A DNA stretch of 64,000 nucleotides from NCBI RefSeq assembly GCF_900074925.1, contig NW_019716260.1, forward strand, positions 390,539-454,538, written 5' to 3'. Made by a program: the position numbers and the translations under genes. The notes beneath the pieces were generated by a model. It made no database searches, had not been told where the DNA came from, and saw only the letters and a program-made list of their open reading frames with translations. The first letter of the stretch is position 1. Every line of letters starts with the position of its first letter. The stretch comes from Ramularia collo-cygni. Its lineage: Eukaryota > Ascomycota > Dothideomycetes > Mycosphaerellales > Mycosphaerellaceae. This document shows, piece after piece, positions 22,113 through 33,986 of this stretch.

Positions 22113-23240
22113 TCATTCTTTAGCACCGGCGTCTTCTTTCTTGCTGGCGATTTCGGCCTTGGGCGTTGGGTCGAATATTTCAGAAATGTTGTAGCGCTTC
22201 AGCCTTTCGAAGTCGCTATCGACAACGCTCACACCACATACGTGCTGAATATCAATTAGCAACTGAGATGCTGTAACCGATGGCGAGACAGGCTCTGCTA
22301 TAGCACCACCCACCTGATACACCTCGACCATGATCAACAGCTCGTAGTTCTTCAGATCGACCTCATGACCCGGCCCGACGAGAGAGGCGACCTGTTTGAT
22401 GATGCTATCCCTGCTCAAGATATTGTGGTTGCGCAGTGTGGGTCGAATCGCGAACTATCCCGACCATGTCAGCTGGGATTCGACCACAAAGATGGTGGAG
22501 TACGAGATCTTGGTACGTTGGGCATCAATCGCATACCTTACGCTTTTCGAAGGGCTCCTTGTGAAAGTGTGGTTTCAGAACCTCGAGTGCCACCTTCTCC
22601 AGGCCTTCCTCCGAAGCACGTCCAATCAGCGTCATCGGAGTCAATCTCTTTGAGAACCGCGTGCGTTTGAGTTGGGGATTCTGCATGGCATCTTCGCAAA
22701 TCGCCTTGACGAACGCTACGGGCTCGATAGGAGCTATTGTTTTGAAAAATACGACTTACACACCATCAGCATACGACCAGCGAGATTCAGCCTTCGACCC
22801 GTGCTCACCGCATTGGAGATTCACTCTGACGTGAGTGAACAACGGAGCACTCGTGGGCTTCCGGATGGCATCGACCTCAGCCTGTATTTCCTTCTCAATG
22901 TCGATCTCTGTATCGTCGTCATCGTCTTCATCTGCATCTGTGGATCCCATGGCTTGAGGATAGAGGCGCTCTGCAAACTCGGTGAACAAATCGCGCATCT
23001 CCCCAACGCAAGCAGATTCCTTGTTCTTGTTGCATGTCACCCAGATACCGCTGTCGCCATACTGGATATCCCGGACCTGATGTTTGCCAGTATTGCCATT
23101 TCGAGGCACAAGCCACGACTTCTTGGTCTGAGAGCATGTGAGCGACACAGTACATGGCGCGGATCGTGGAAGCTCACCTTGGGTCTTTTCTCATCACGGC
23201 CCGCAGAATCCTGGGCTTTTCTTTTACCTCCGGCCTCCAT
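22113..23240 (-). CDS. tan1: Tan1/THUMPD1-like tRNA acetylation factor
   Basis: Predicted 290 residues. Tan1 is the THUMP-domain adaptor that lets the acetyltransferase Kre33/NAT10 make N4-acetylcytidine at position 12 of tRNA-Ser and tRNA-Leu. Diagnostic segments are TKKSWLVPRNG, the rebuilt CVVFFKTIAPIEPVAF, FSKRLTPMTLIGRASEEGLE, FAIRPTLRNHNILSRD, VGPGHEVDLKNYELLIMVEVYQ and HVCGVSVVDSDFERLKRYN. Five exons: 23240-23178, 23127-22809, 22754-22537, 22454-22314 and 22244-22113, all introns GT-AG (50, 54, 82 and 69 bases). The last intron is a multiple of three without a stop, so its retention would insert 23 residues between VYQ and HVCG in the THUMP domain. A basic N-terminus (KRK, EKRPK) fits a nuclear location. 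It shares a 399-base promoter with the D-serine dehydratase-like gene. Confidence 0.9.
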
Positions 23241-23639
23241 GATTGANTGATGCCTTGTTCGATGTCGGTGTTCTGATGATCTTGCCGCTGAAGCGAGTGG
23301 GGGATGCTTGGCGCGGTCTTCACGCGAGGAAAGAATGTGCTCCGATCATGAAGCCGAATCTGTGAATGATGCTGATGGTTCTGCCAGATTGTTCTTCTAC
23401 ATTGAAAACCTTAAGATAGACCGTGTCAAACTGGAAGTCACTTTAACATCATTGGCNGTTAGCTACCTCTACCAACCGTGTCAGGAAGGGCGGCCAAGCC
23501 TATCGGTTTCTACGGGCAAGCACTGATCTTCATACCACACGGAGCTTGACTCATTGCTGGTAAAACATTCTACATTCATTATTCTTATATACACCACTTT
23601 GCACGGTATTGGAAGTCCTCGGGAGCAGCAAAAGCAGAT
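23241..23639. promoter_or_regulatory. Bidirectional promoter, tan1 / D-serine dehydratase-like
   Basis: The 399 bases between two divergent starts. No TATA-like element or protein-binding motif can be named with confidence; the TATATA near 23587 is closest to the plus-strand gene. Confidence 0.55.
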
Positions 23640-25165
23640 ATGTCATCCTCTGTGAACTTCACCGCACCTTCATTATATCCGAGCGTCGCAGCGACATCTC
23701 TTCGTCAGTATTACATTGGGAAGCAGATCTCAGACGTGCCGGCCCCCGCCGCCATCATCGATGCAGCCGTTGTGAGGAGAAACTGCGAATTGATGCTTGA
23801 GACCGCAGAGAAGCTTGGCGTTGGATTCAGAGCGCATGTCAAGACTCATAAAGTAACTCGAGATAACTGCGTTGCTCGAGCTTTGCACAGGCTGACGATT
23901 CGACCCTAGACTACGGAACTGACGGAGCTCCAAGTGGGCAAAGATTCCAAATCTGTCAAGCTTGTCGCTTCCACTGTATCGGAGGTCGAACATCTCGCAC
24001 CATGGCTACAGGAATGCAAATCTCAAGGCAAAGCGATCAGCATTCTATACGGAATACCAGTCGCGCCATCGTTCATCCCACGACTGGCAGCCATTGCTCG
24101 ATCTCTAGGCGAAGGCTCTGTCGGACTTTTCGTTGATCATCCATCCCACGTCAAACTTCTGGAGGATATTGATGAAGCGACCTGGCCAGGCAAGATTCCC
24201 GTCCACGTAAACATCGATGTTGGTTATCATCGCGAGGGTGTAGCAGCCAATTCGGCGCAGCTCGCNGACATTGCCTACAGCTTATCGGCCGCAAAGCGAA
24301 CGATCCTCGGCGGATTGTATACTCACATGGGCCACTCGTATGCGGTCAGCAGTCCCGGCGAAGCTCTAAAGCACATGTCCCTAGAGCTAGAAGGCCTCGT
24401 AGAAGGCGCCCTGTCCTTTTTGAAGTGCACAGGCGCTGAGGGGAGCCAGGATCCGAACGCTGCCAAGGTCGTGCTATCACTGGGAGCGACGCCAACCGCA
24501 ACCTCGATACAGAATCTGGTGGAAGACACGGACGGCGCCAAGCAATAGTAAGTCTCGAAGAGCACAAAGGGCCATGATCTAGAGCTCGTACTCATCAAGT
24601 CTCTAGCCGAGCAACTATCGACAAGATCAAACAGTCCTTCGCCGTGGAGTTCCATGCGGGCGTGTATCCAGTGATGGACATGCAGCAGCTTGCTACCCGT
24701 GCAAGGCCTCAGCAATCTGCCGCGGACCCAAAAAAAAGTCTTCTCTCATATGCCGACCTTGCGTTCCGTGTGCTAGTCGAAGTCGCGAGTATCTACCCAG
24801 ACCGCGGTGACAAGCCCGAAGCTCTAATAGCCGCAGGCAGTATCGTCTTGGGACGAGATGTATGTAAGAGCTATCCTGGNTGGGGTGTCATCTCCGACTG
24901 GCCTGTGAAATCTGGCGTGCACTACGATCCTGAAGGAAGCAAGACCGGTTGGATCGTGGGGAGAGTAAGCCAGGAGCACGGCGTCTTGACATGGGAGGGA
25001 CCTCAAGACAATGTAAGAAAGCTGGAGATCGGTGACAAGCTGCTTGTATGGCCAAATCACGCTTGCATCGCCGGTGCCAACTTTGGATGGTACCTGGTTG
25101 TGGATTCAGAAAAGTCCGACGGAGAGAAGATCGAAGATGTCTGGGTCCGCTGGCGAGGATGGTAA
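23640..25165 (+). CDS. D-serine dehydratase-like PLP enzyme
   Basis: Predicted 469 residues of the fold-III (alanine racemase-like) PLP family that includes yeast Dsd1. The PLP lysine lies in FRAHVKTHKT (about residue 71). The barrel continues with ASTVSEVEHL, VHVNIDVGYHREGV (phosphate and ring contacts) and GLYTHMGHSY. The C-terminal domain holds PNHACIAG, whose His and Cys match the zinc ligands of eukaryotic D-serine dehydratases; this favours dehydration of D-serine to pyruvate and ammonia over D-threonine aldolase activity. Exons are 23640-23852, 23910-24547 and 24607-25165; introns are 57 and 59 bases, and both joins restore family sequence (THK/TTELTEL and KQY/RATIDK). N bases at 24262 and 24880 blur two residues. 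Confidence 0.88.
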
Positions 25166-25321
25166 GCGTGGGACTTGTATCTGCGTCGTCTTGTCTCACA
25201 CGTAGATGCACAGCTGGTGGTCAGGCCTTTCGTGGTGAAGAGAAAGCTTTGTAACATGGTCTGGGCTCTTTCCCCACTTTGGTGGTATCAGGTCTCTTGT
25301 ATACAGACTTCGAGTGCTGTT

Positions 25322-26500
25322 CTAATCGTCGATTTGTGAGCGTGAGTTTTTCCGCGAGTCGTCATGACGGGATGCCTCGAGATTCAGCTCCGATCTCAAC
25401 TGAGCACCTAGNCTCGCCTCGCTGAGTTTCTCTTCCTCGTCGACATCAATACCATTCGCCTCTGCAATCTTGATTAGCAGGCTCCGTTGAGACTCCAGTT
25501 GCTCTTTGATCTGTTTCTCGGCGGTTTCCCTGTCTCGTCGATTCTGATCATGAAACGTCGCACTGCTGGACCTCCACTTTTCCTCTCTCGCTTGAACCTT
25601 GTCAGCATTTGTCTTGCGACAATGCTCGAGCCATGGTATTAACTTCGTGATGTTGGCCAGTTCAGACATGGTCGATGCGCTCGCTGCGTTCAAACTCTGC
25701 CCAATGACATCTTGAACAGCGTCGAGCTTTTTGTCGATGGCGAGCTGCGTTCCCGTATGGGCTTTGCTGGCTGAGTTGAGCGTATCAAAGAGCCAACCTC
25801 CTTGCCTGGTCCACTCGCCGTGCCAATCCTTGACAAAGGAGAGAACTTCAGATACACGCTGAATGGTAGTATCTTCAGAGACACTGCCTGCGTTACGACT
25901 TCGTGAATAGGGCGCAGTATGCTCTGCATTGCCATTCCCTGTACGCGGACGTTTGGCTNGACGGTCTTCCAGGATCACGACATCATCATCCTCCGAACTT
26001 CTTCGAGAGGGCATACCATCGACAGCGCACGCGCTTGGCGATCTCGCCACGCTGGTACCTGTGGGCGCCCGAGCTGATATTTTGGTACGCGCAAAGGAAG
26101 CCGCATCGAAATCTGCACCAGTGGCTGTGACAGTGTACACATGTTCTCGCGGGTTGGCGGGTGTGAAGATGTTGAACGTGATTTCCGCATGGACCTGGGT
26201 TGGACAGCCACTGATGGTTTGGAGCTCCCGCTGCAACACTTCCAATGCTTTTCGAACCTCTGTTCGGCGAAGTGCAGTACCGTGAAGTAACTTAGTGTCT
26301 CCATGCCAGCAGTGAGAAACGTCCGGCTCGGCCATTGTGTAGAATCCGCGGGGAGGGCGCAAACTGGTTCCTATGTCAAGGATATTTGCGACACGCGATC
26401 TGGAAGACGCGCTACGAAACGAAGCCGGCTCCGCGGCGATATCGGGTGCTCTTGCTGTTGTTGGACTGGGAGGCTGTTGTTTCGGCGCAGATGGCGACAA
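25322..26500 (-). CDS. Coiled-coil protein with possible SUMO-interaction motif
   Basis: Intronless 392-residue protein I do not recognise. The N-terminal 45 residues are Ser/Pro/Ala rich. Residues about 60-135 (HCWHGDTKLLHGTALRRT and QVHAEITFNIFTP) look folded. At about 171-179 an acidic-flanked hydrophobic core DDDVVILED has the form of a SUMO-interaction motif, closely followed by a basic KRPR at about 183-186 that could be a nuclear signal. From about 215 onward the protein is helical, with a probable coiled coil at about 300-370 rich in Lys, Glu and Arg. Together this suggests a nuclear scaffold, but that is inference. N bases lie at 25412 and 25959. Confidence 0.65.
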   Translation of the reverse strand: MSPSAPKQQPPSPTTARAPDIAAEPASFRSASSRSRVANILDIGTSLRPPRGFYTMAEPDVSHCWHGDTKLLHGTALRRTEVRKALEVLQRELQTISGCPTQVHAEITFNIFTPANPREHVYTVTATGADFDAASFARTKISARAPTGTSVARSPSACAVDGMPSRRSSEDDDVVILEDRXAKRPRTGNGNAEHTAPYSRSRNAGSVSEDTTIQRVSEVLSFVKDWHGEWTRQGGWLFDTLNSASKAHTGTQLAIDKKLDAVQDVIGQSLNAASASTMSELANITKLIPWLEHCRKTNADKVQAREEKWRSSSATFHDQNRRDRETAEKQIKEQLESQRSLLIKIAEANGIDVDEEEKLSEAXLGAQLRSELNLEASRHDDSRKNSRSQIDD

Positions 26501-27041
26501 TCGGGAGTACCTAGGTATGTTTCTGGAGCTCAGCCAATGCCTCCAATGTGCTGTGTCAGGCCCTGCAAGGGCAATTAATCAGTGCATGGTATTAGTTGAA
26601 GGAGAAGAGCGAGTTAGTTGTGGGAGGCGCACCAATCACGAGCAGGTTCTGGCGAGAGGTCAAGCCTAGCGCGAAAAGGCGAGACGACCCCTCCGACACG
26701 AAGCTCACTCCGCTCACTCCTGTACCACCAAATGACCTCCATGGCCTGGCCTGGCGAGACGAGACGAGACGAGGAGGATTGCTGGTCTGGTACCCAGTTT
26801 TGCCTCGCCACGGATACCGTAAGCACAATCTGCCCGTTTTCCTCTCTTTCCTCCCCTCCCGCAAATTGTTTCCTCCTCCGCGATCATCATGTAGCAAGCA
26901 CGGAGCCGCGCACCTTCCTCCCCGACCAATCGCCGCATTCACTCGACCTGCATGTAGGTCCATGCGAGCGCAACGTTGCGGCGAGTCATCATCTGCCCGT
27001 GTCTCAGGTGGGCCAGTGCCGGAGGGCTGGCTGGTATAGGC
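26501..27041. promoter_or_regulatory. Bidirectional promoter region
   Basis: About 540 bases between two divergent starts. It contains a GAGACGAGACGAGACGAGG run (about 26756-26774) and a pyrimidine-rich tract near 26840-26880. Long frames cross it on both strands but look like non-coding sequence. Confidence 0.5.
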
Positions 27042-29102
27042 ATGGCAGCCCTGCAGGCTGTCTGTTGTGATATCGTTGATGATGATGGGCACGATGAGTT
27101 TCACGCATTGTCTGGTCCAGGGGCGTCTGCTGCTTCCGACGATGCGAACACTGATATTGAGACTCTTCCTCCCGTTCATCCAGTGTGCTNATTGCAAGGT
27201 GCCTTTGAAGAGAGTTACTACGACAGCACGCGGGACAGTGTACAGCTTGGCGCCGCCTTCGAACACGACGCCGAAATGCGCCGACGACAGCTCCTCGAGG
27301 CCGAGAGCTACGAAGACAAATGGGTGACCCGGTGGAGGCCCAGGCGAGGCGCCAAATACCACCCATATCTCAAGCTCATCGCTCAGATCGTCTTTGGAAT
27401 GCACTTGCTGGAGAAGGAGCAGGCGAAATCCAACGCCGAGGTGGTCAAGATCCTCCAGCACCACGTCGACGATGTCGATGCATTCCTGGAGCGGACATGG
27501 GAGGACTTTGACATTGCGAACAAGGACATTGAAGAGCGCATTCGCTTTCTCCGCATGCCCATGAACCACACCGATGTCTTTGAGGTGATGCTGGACGAGA
27601 AGAAGTGAGTTGGTACAACCCATGCGTGATCTTGTGTCATTCCACGTGCTGATCTGCTTCCTCGCTCCGGCAGATTTCGAACAGAACTGCTCCGAGGCAA
27701 TGAGAAGCTCGAGAAGATCGTCGACCGCACAACCAAAGCCATGAACTCCGCACTCTCCGACATTCAGGCTGGCATCAAATCCACGGAAGAGCTGAGCGTA
27801 TATCTCTCCGGCGTGAAGCGCAGGTGGCCGATGCACAATGTCGAAATCGCCGATGTACTGGCAGCAATGAAAGACAACGAGCAAGGCTGGATGGCATATC
27901 TGCAAGATCTCCAGCGAAAAGGCGCCGCACTGGGAAAGAATTTGACGGTCCTCAACGCAATCGTGGTGGAGATAGCGAAGAGAGCCGCTGCCGCCAGCCG
28001 GCGTAACAAACCACAAAGGACCATTTCACCAACAAAAGCCTCACCTGGCGTTCGTTCAAAGTTCGTCAGGGACTCTCCCAAGAAAGGCGCCTGGACGAAC
28101 AAACCGCTCCCTCAGGAACCTAAGCCGAGGCTCACCATCTCGAAGCCAATACTACCAGTGTCAATTGTTGGCGAGAGCAAACGGATAAAGCAAGACAAGG
28201 GCAGTCCACCGCGCCCAAATATTGCTGGGCACGCCCGTGGAAGTAATAGCGTTCCCAGACCGACTCAAACTGAGGACATGAGAGAATTAGCAGCTTTCCT
28301 GCGGCAGTCAGGGCCTCTTCGCAGCCATCCTCCGGATCCCCCTTCGAAGGCAGCTCTGCCTGCTCGAATTGCAAGTATGTCTAAACTCCGACGTGAAACT
28401 GAGGCTATGGTCAAGAGAAAGCCCAACNGGACCCAGAGTCATGGAGGCGAACTCCTGAACTTCACGCCTCTCATGATGGCAAATCCTCAATACAGACGAT
28501 CTGTGAGTCAGGGAGCCATCCCAGCATTCGCATCTTCGCCGGGAAAAACAATCAGCAAAAGCAACATCACAGCATCACCCAAGGAGTGCCAGGCCGAGGC
28601 CGAGCCTCGGACTTCAATAGGGTGAGCACCATGTACCACCAATGATTTGATCCTCATCTGACAACCTCACAGCAGCGGATTCTCTCAACGTGTGTCCAAA
28701 CGACTCAAGTCTCTGCCTCAACCACCCATATTCTCGCCGAAGCCAGACATGTCTCCCCGGACTATTGATTCCGCTTTCTCCCACATAGTCGAGAAGGACT
28801 TCGCATCAGACGTCGTGAAACCCTCTCTCGAGCTGGAGAAACCGTCCAGTCCCGTCACTCCCATCGAGAAGCCTGCTGGCTCCCGTCTAGCGCTTTTCCC
28901 CAAGAATACGGGTCCAATGACCCCGTCGCAGGCAAGCTCGAGGAGCAACGCGCAAAGCCCAAGTCCTGTGAGTAATGAAGCCTTCACGAAGGGTTCCGGA
29001 GGTACTCCTCAACAGCCTACGCACCACGCCTCAAAATCGTCCGTGTCGATGAGTCTGAAAAACTTCTTCCACCGCAAAATGCCGAGCCAGAGTGTGTTTT
29101 GA
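27042..29102 (+). CDS. Conserved fungal protein of unknown function
   Basis: Predicted 646 residues. The first half is helical and well ordered: KYHPYLKLIAQIVFGMHLL, EVVKILQHHVDDVDAFLERT, FDIANKDIEERIRFL, then after the splice FRTELLRGNEKLEKIVDRTT and LSVYLSGVKRRWP. I recall this arrangement from many filamentous ascomycetes, always unnamed. The second half is a long disordered Ser/Pro/Lys-rich tail with basic patches and ends SQSVF. Exons are 27042-27604, 27674-28621 and 28673-29102; introns are 69 and 51 bases. The start at 27042 is the first ATG of the frame; a 5' exon further upstream cannot be excluded. The 474-codon opposite-strand frame (26592-28016) is a shadow. Confidence 0.75.
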
Positions 29103-30412
29103 GAAACGCCTGTTCGGGGAATGACGNCAGATCGCTTGAGTCTAGCGATATCAGAACTCGTAATNGACTCGGTTGACATTAATGTGACCCGGGCATTGGA
29201 GGAATGGAGTTGTACATATATACCCACGGCCGATACCCACGGCCGTTGTCGAAGATACCGGAAATGAATTGTGTTAATTTTGACGAGAACGATATGTGAA
29301 TTTTCTTGTTGCAAGGTTTCCTGCTACAGCACGGGTTCCTCAAGCGTCTTTCTCGAGATTGTGCCACATCTGGCAGTACCGATCAGATAGTGGCAAGGCA
29401 CGTATATATGCTGCGCACAGTGGAGTATGATATGCAGATCTAGACTGACCTTTACTGCTCCATGCATATTGATAGTGAAACGTTTTATGAAATTCGTCGC
29501 CCAACATGCTACCCCAACCCTAACCCTACTTTCACTTTTCACGAATGTGCAACATTTCCAAACGAACCCAAACAAATCCAAGCTCATCTACTCATAACTA
29601 CAAAGGGAGTTCCGACTACGTTTCAGCGCAAAGCTTTCTCGCTACTCAAGATGTGCGTGACCTTCGGAGCGTGCACTCTCGTCGCCCAGGTTGTTTCCCA
29701 GCCCCATGAAAGCCTCCGGAGTGGCAAAGTCGCTTCTGGGGTGATATAAAGACTGTTTAGTAATAACATCCTCACATCAACGACACCAACCACGACAAAC
29801 AAAGTAAAAGACATGGATCATTGGCTCAACCAATTTAGATTGCTCTCCTATTCTTGCGTCGCTTATATGTTTGTACAGCACAGCCCTAAGGCGATGCGAG
29901 TCCAATTTTTCCCACAATCATCGCAGTCTACTCTATAACGCCCAATCTCAACTTCACTCAAACAGCTTGTTCATCTTGAGATGCACACGTTCATCATGTC
30001 GTTCAGGAGCTAAAAGCCCTGCCCCCAGGTCCGTAAAAATGATCATTCATGTTTCGCTGCCCGGAATCCGTTCCAAAAATGCAAACTGCAAAGCATCAGG
30101 GTATCGAGTTCATCAAGAGAATCAAAGATGGCCTCCGTGGTATGTAGACGATGACGAAGGGGAGCATAAGAATGGAGCGTAGCGCCGAGGATGTCTTATT
30201 TCCCGCCACGCGGATTTGGCCTCGATGTACTGAAGGTGCGCCAGTCAACTCTTAGCCCGAGACTCGTCTCGTCACACTCGCACAGAGCATGAATCATTTG
30301 CAGAGACCTTGTGTCTTGACAGAGGTCAAGATTTTGCGGATCCCCCAGGCCGCGGCTGCACGCGTGCAGCATGTTTCTGCACAGACATGAGTANCGTCTC
30401 AGCACGGAGCGA
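29103..30412. other. 1.3 kb intergenic, convergent 3' ends
   Basis: Lies between two convergent genes. It is richer in A/T than its surroundings. A 13-base direct duplication (TACCCACGGCCGA/T) is at about 29220-29244. CAACCCTAACCCTAC at 29515-29529 looks telomere-like but has only two units. No protein or RNA gene seen. Confidence 0.5.
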
Positions 30413-33400
30413 TCATTCTGGTTCCACTCCTTCATCGATCTTGGCTGGAACCCCCTGCGCACCCTCCATGCTGGCGCCATGGCCATCCACCGTGGTGGGT
30501 TTCTGCGCTGAGCTTCCTGTATGGCCTTCCGTGCGAGCGGCCGATTCGCTGGAGTCGACCTTCTGCGTAGCAGGAAGCGACAGGTGCCTTGGGCTGGCGC
30601 TAGCCTTGCTTGCCTTGTCCGAAGCCACGGAATGCTGGCTAGACGTGCGAGGCGAGACCTTGCCGTTCTGCGAGAACACTATGAGTATATCACTTGATGG
30701 GTAGGGGCTTATTCTAGACTTACCAGTTTCGCCCAGCGTAAACCGCAGCTGTTGCACAAATCTCTCTGTCCACTAGGTCCTCTCCGCCACTCGGGGGTGA
30801 CTCTCGTATGACAGTTGGCGCAATCCTTTTGTGCGTTGCCTGCGCCCTTTCGTCGTTTGCGCTTCTTCTTCGCCGCAATTAGACTTTGTACTTCCTCAGC
30901 AAGAAGTCGATTGCGTTTCTCTAGCTGACGAATCTCGTATTGCCATGACGATGACTTTGTGGTCTTCAATTCGTCAAAAAGGTTGTCGTCGGAAGCAAGC
31001 GACTGATCTTGACGACCCAACACGAGACCATTCTGCCCTGCATATGTAGCAGCAGATCCATCGGTATTGAGGTAGCTTGCGTTATTTCCTCCAGAGCTCG
31101 GTGTCTGCTCGCCGTCGCGCAGAGGAAGGAGGCCGGTGCCAGTGGTGGCTGACTGGATAGATTCCGAGGAATTACGTTCACTTTTGTTGTAGATGCCAGG
31201 GCGTTGCTGAGATTGGTTGCCACGAGAAAACTTGACCAAACGGGTCTGGGCGACAATGAAGGTTGGTTTTTGACCCTCGGTGGCATCGCCTGGGTAGAGG
31301 GTGGTAAATGCCGAGAGCACCTGTCCTCGTCGGTTGATCATCTCGTGCTTTACGGATGCTTTCTTTCCTGTGCGAGCATGCTCCAGTATTCGTCCGAATT
31401 CTGATCGAGATTCGATGCGCATGAGCGACTGGATGCTAATGCCAACCAGCTCGTCCGGCTGGCGGTCAAGAAGTTGCCTGACGTTGGACGAGACGAACAG
31501 GAACATGCCCGATGTTGACATCTTCGTCCACAACTCATTTTCGCCAATGCCGCCGCCAGCAAGTATTGCATTTTTGCTCAATGTGTAGACGGGCCGTTCG
31601 CNGCCCACCATGATGATCGACTTGCGGCCTTTCCCTTGTTCAGTATGCAGGGACCCGTGGCCTTCGAACCACATGTAACCGTTATTCTTCCGGCGAATGC
31701 GGAAAACGACATTTACAGAAGCACCAGTTGATGTGTCCTTGAGTTCTCGGGTAACGGGAACAATGTCGCTAGGATGGCACACAGAACTGAGTGCGGTACC
31801 AATAATCTCACCCGGCTCATACTCCAGCACGCGTAGAGCGGAAGGAGACACCCATTGGAAGAGGCCCTTGAGAGACAGGACATGCACCACATCGTCTGTG
31901 TTCTCCAGCAGAACCTTGTCCCACATGCGCTTAGCATACTCAGACTCGCCGCTGCCAATCGTGCTGAGAATAGCAGAGACATCGTCACGTGGCACAGTCT
32001 GACCGTAGTCGTTTTTGACCGCCGCCTCGGGTGCGTTCATCACATACCGCGGCATCGTCATACCCCGTTGGTAATTGATCGAGTAAGAGCCATCTACGCG
32101 AATAGTTAGCAGGGGGACCAATCGATTGTGCAACATTAACTCTGCCGATCGNAGATCATCGGCAGTTCGATCGGGCGATTTCTACACATACCAGGATTTT
32201 TGTTCGTGACGGCGTTTGGCTGCTCCACCAAATCTACTTGGAATCCGACATAGAACTTGACGCTGTCTCCGTCCCACGTGATGGGAATGATCGTCAGCAG
32301 GTTCATAAACGGCTGGCCGCCACGCCTGTAGTTGATAAGTGATATTTGCGCTTCCCGCCGGGAAGTGATCATGTTCTTCAGATATACCACCGAATCGTCA
32401 TCCACATACTTACGTCGAATCCCGGAGACGACGTTGCCATCTGGTGACTGCAGGAAGCGACAATTTCGACCAAGGATCATATGTTTCGTATAGCCTGTCA
32501 ATCGCTCAAAGTTGTCTGAGCAGTACACAATTGGCATGTCGTCCTTCTCAGCATCGCAGACTACGAATGCACAAGAGAGGTCCACCGAACCAATGTTGAT
32601 CTGAGGATTAGGCCGTGTGGCAATCCGCATCTACACGGTCACGGTCAGCAGTGAAAGTCGATTCGCAATTGATTGCAACTCCATCGACCATGAAGATGTG
32701 GAACTTACCAAGACGCCAAGCATGTCAAAGCCGGTAGAAGAGTAAGCATTCTTGTATACGGAACTCATATGCGGTTTGCCAGTCATTGTCGTCGGCCAGC
32801 CTCCCTCCGGAGCATCCCAGGCAAAGCCCTGATTATTCGGATTGTATGGGGTACCGCTGGTGGGCACATGCTCGGACGTGCCTCGATCGAATCCAGCGTG
32901 TTGGACTGACCCAGCTTCCGGATTCCCGGTATTTGAAGGCTGTGTTGTAGGTGTGAAGGAGGCGGGAGAGGTCTGATGCTGGTGTTGGACAAGTTGAGGC
33001 CGTTGTAAGCGACCCTGTTGCGGTTGTTGATGAGAGGTTCGTGGCGGAGATTGCTGAGTTTGAGGGTGTTGAGGAGACGACTGGGAGCGCATTTGAGATT
33101 GAACAGACATTGGCGGTTGGCTCAGCGGCGAGGCACCGTGACCTGGACTGTTCAGGTCGGGCACATGCAAGCCCGGAGCCCGAGGATGATGGCGCACAGT
33201 GTTGGGCGTGGCACTGCCAACGGATCCACTATACGAGTGATGAACACTTTGACCACCGTGATCAGGCGTCATCGTCTTTCCGGAATGCGGAGTGCCCTGA
33301 GATGTGTTCGGAGGAGCATGCATAGGTGTTAGGGATTGTGACGGATTATAGGACTGCTGGCTGTAGACACCGGCCATCATTGCATCGCCAGACATGGGTG

Positions 33401-33986
33401 TGCCGAGGCCTTCAAAGTCCATGTTCATGGACATGCTGTTGTCAATGTAGGGGCTGCCCATGGACATGTCAAGTGCGTTCGTTGCNTGCGCGGGCGACTG
33501 AGAATAGGCAGAATTGGGTGGCATCATAGAGCCGTAGGCCTGCGAATTATTGCCATAGCCAGTATCCAGTGATAGATCCGCAACAGAGCCCGGCCGACTC
33601 AATGAAGGTCGTGACTGATTGTTGGCAGTGGGTGTCATTCCTCCACCTCCGTAACCACTCGGATCCATACCAGAGCTGGTGTCGAATTGATAATTGTTCG
33701 AGTGATTTCCAGGTGAGCCCGAGCCGTAGTCCATCATGGATATGCGCCGCATGTCTGGGTGCTGCGCGTTATTACCAAAAGTTTGAGGCATGCTTTGACG
33801 GCGGATGAGCTTAGCATTCTGGTTGACGATGTCGTCCAAAGATTGGCCAGACCCTCCCAACATGCCTTCCTGATCCATCATCATCATGCCGGACCCCTGC
33901 TGGCTGTCAAGGCCGTTGCCATCACCATGGCCGCTGCCGTTGCCATTGGCATTGTAGTTCCCGCCATATCCGTACCCGTTGTTCAT
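30413..33986 (-). CDS. wc-1: White collar-1 blue-light photoreceptor and GATA factor
   Basis: Predicted 1129 residues, close to Neurospora WC-1 (1167). It senses blue light through FAD in a LOV domain and, with WC-2, activates light and clock genes in the nucleus. A Gly/Asn/Gln/Pro-rich N-terminus (residues 1-415) leads into FDMLGVLMRIATRPNPQINIG. The LOV core GRNCRFLQSPDGN has its photoactive Cys at about residue 483. Two further PAS domains follow (about 580-800). A basic run (KKKRKRRKG) precedes the GATA finger C-x2-C-x18-C-x2-C (about 1013-1038), and the tail is Ser-rich. Exons are 33986-32709, 32630-32192, 32141-30724 and 30667-30413; introns of 78, 50 and 56 bases, with the last just after the finger (LRWAKL/NGKVSPRT). 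The start MNNGYGYG is the first ATG in frame. Confidence 0.96.

Noticed and set aside
26592..28016. 474-codon minus-strand frame
   Set aside because: It spans the promoter and first exons of the conserved plus-strand gene and crosses its intron; the product has no domain-like features.
29515..29529. CAACCCTAACCCTAC, telomere-like
   Set aside because: It has only two CCCTAA units, far too few for an interstitial telomere claim.
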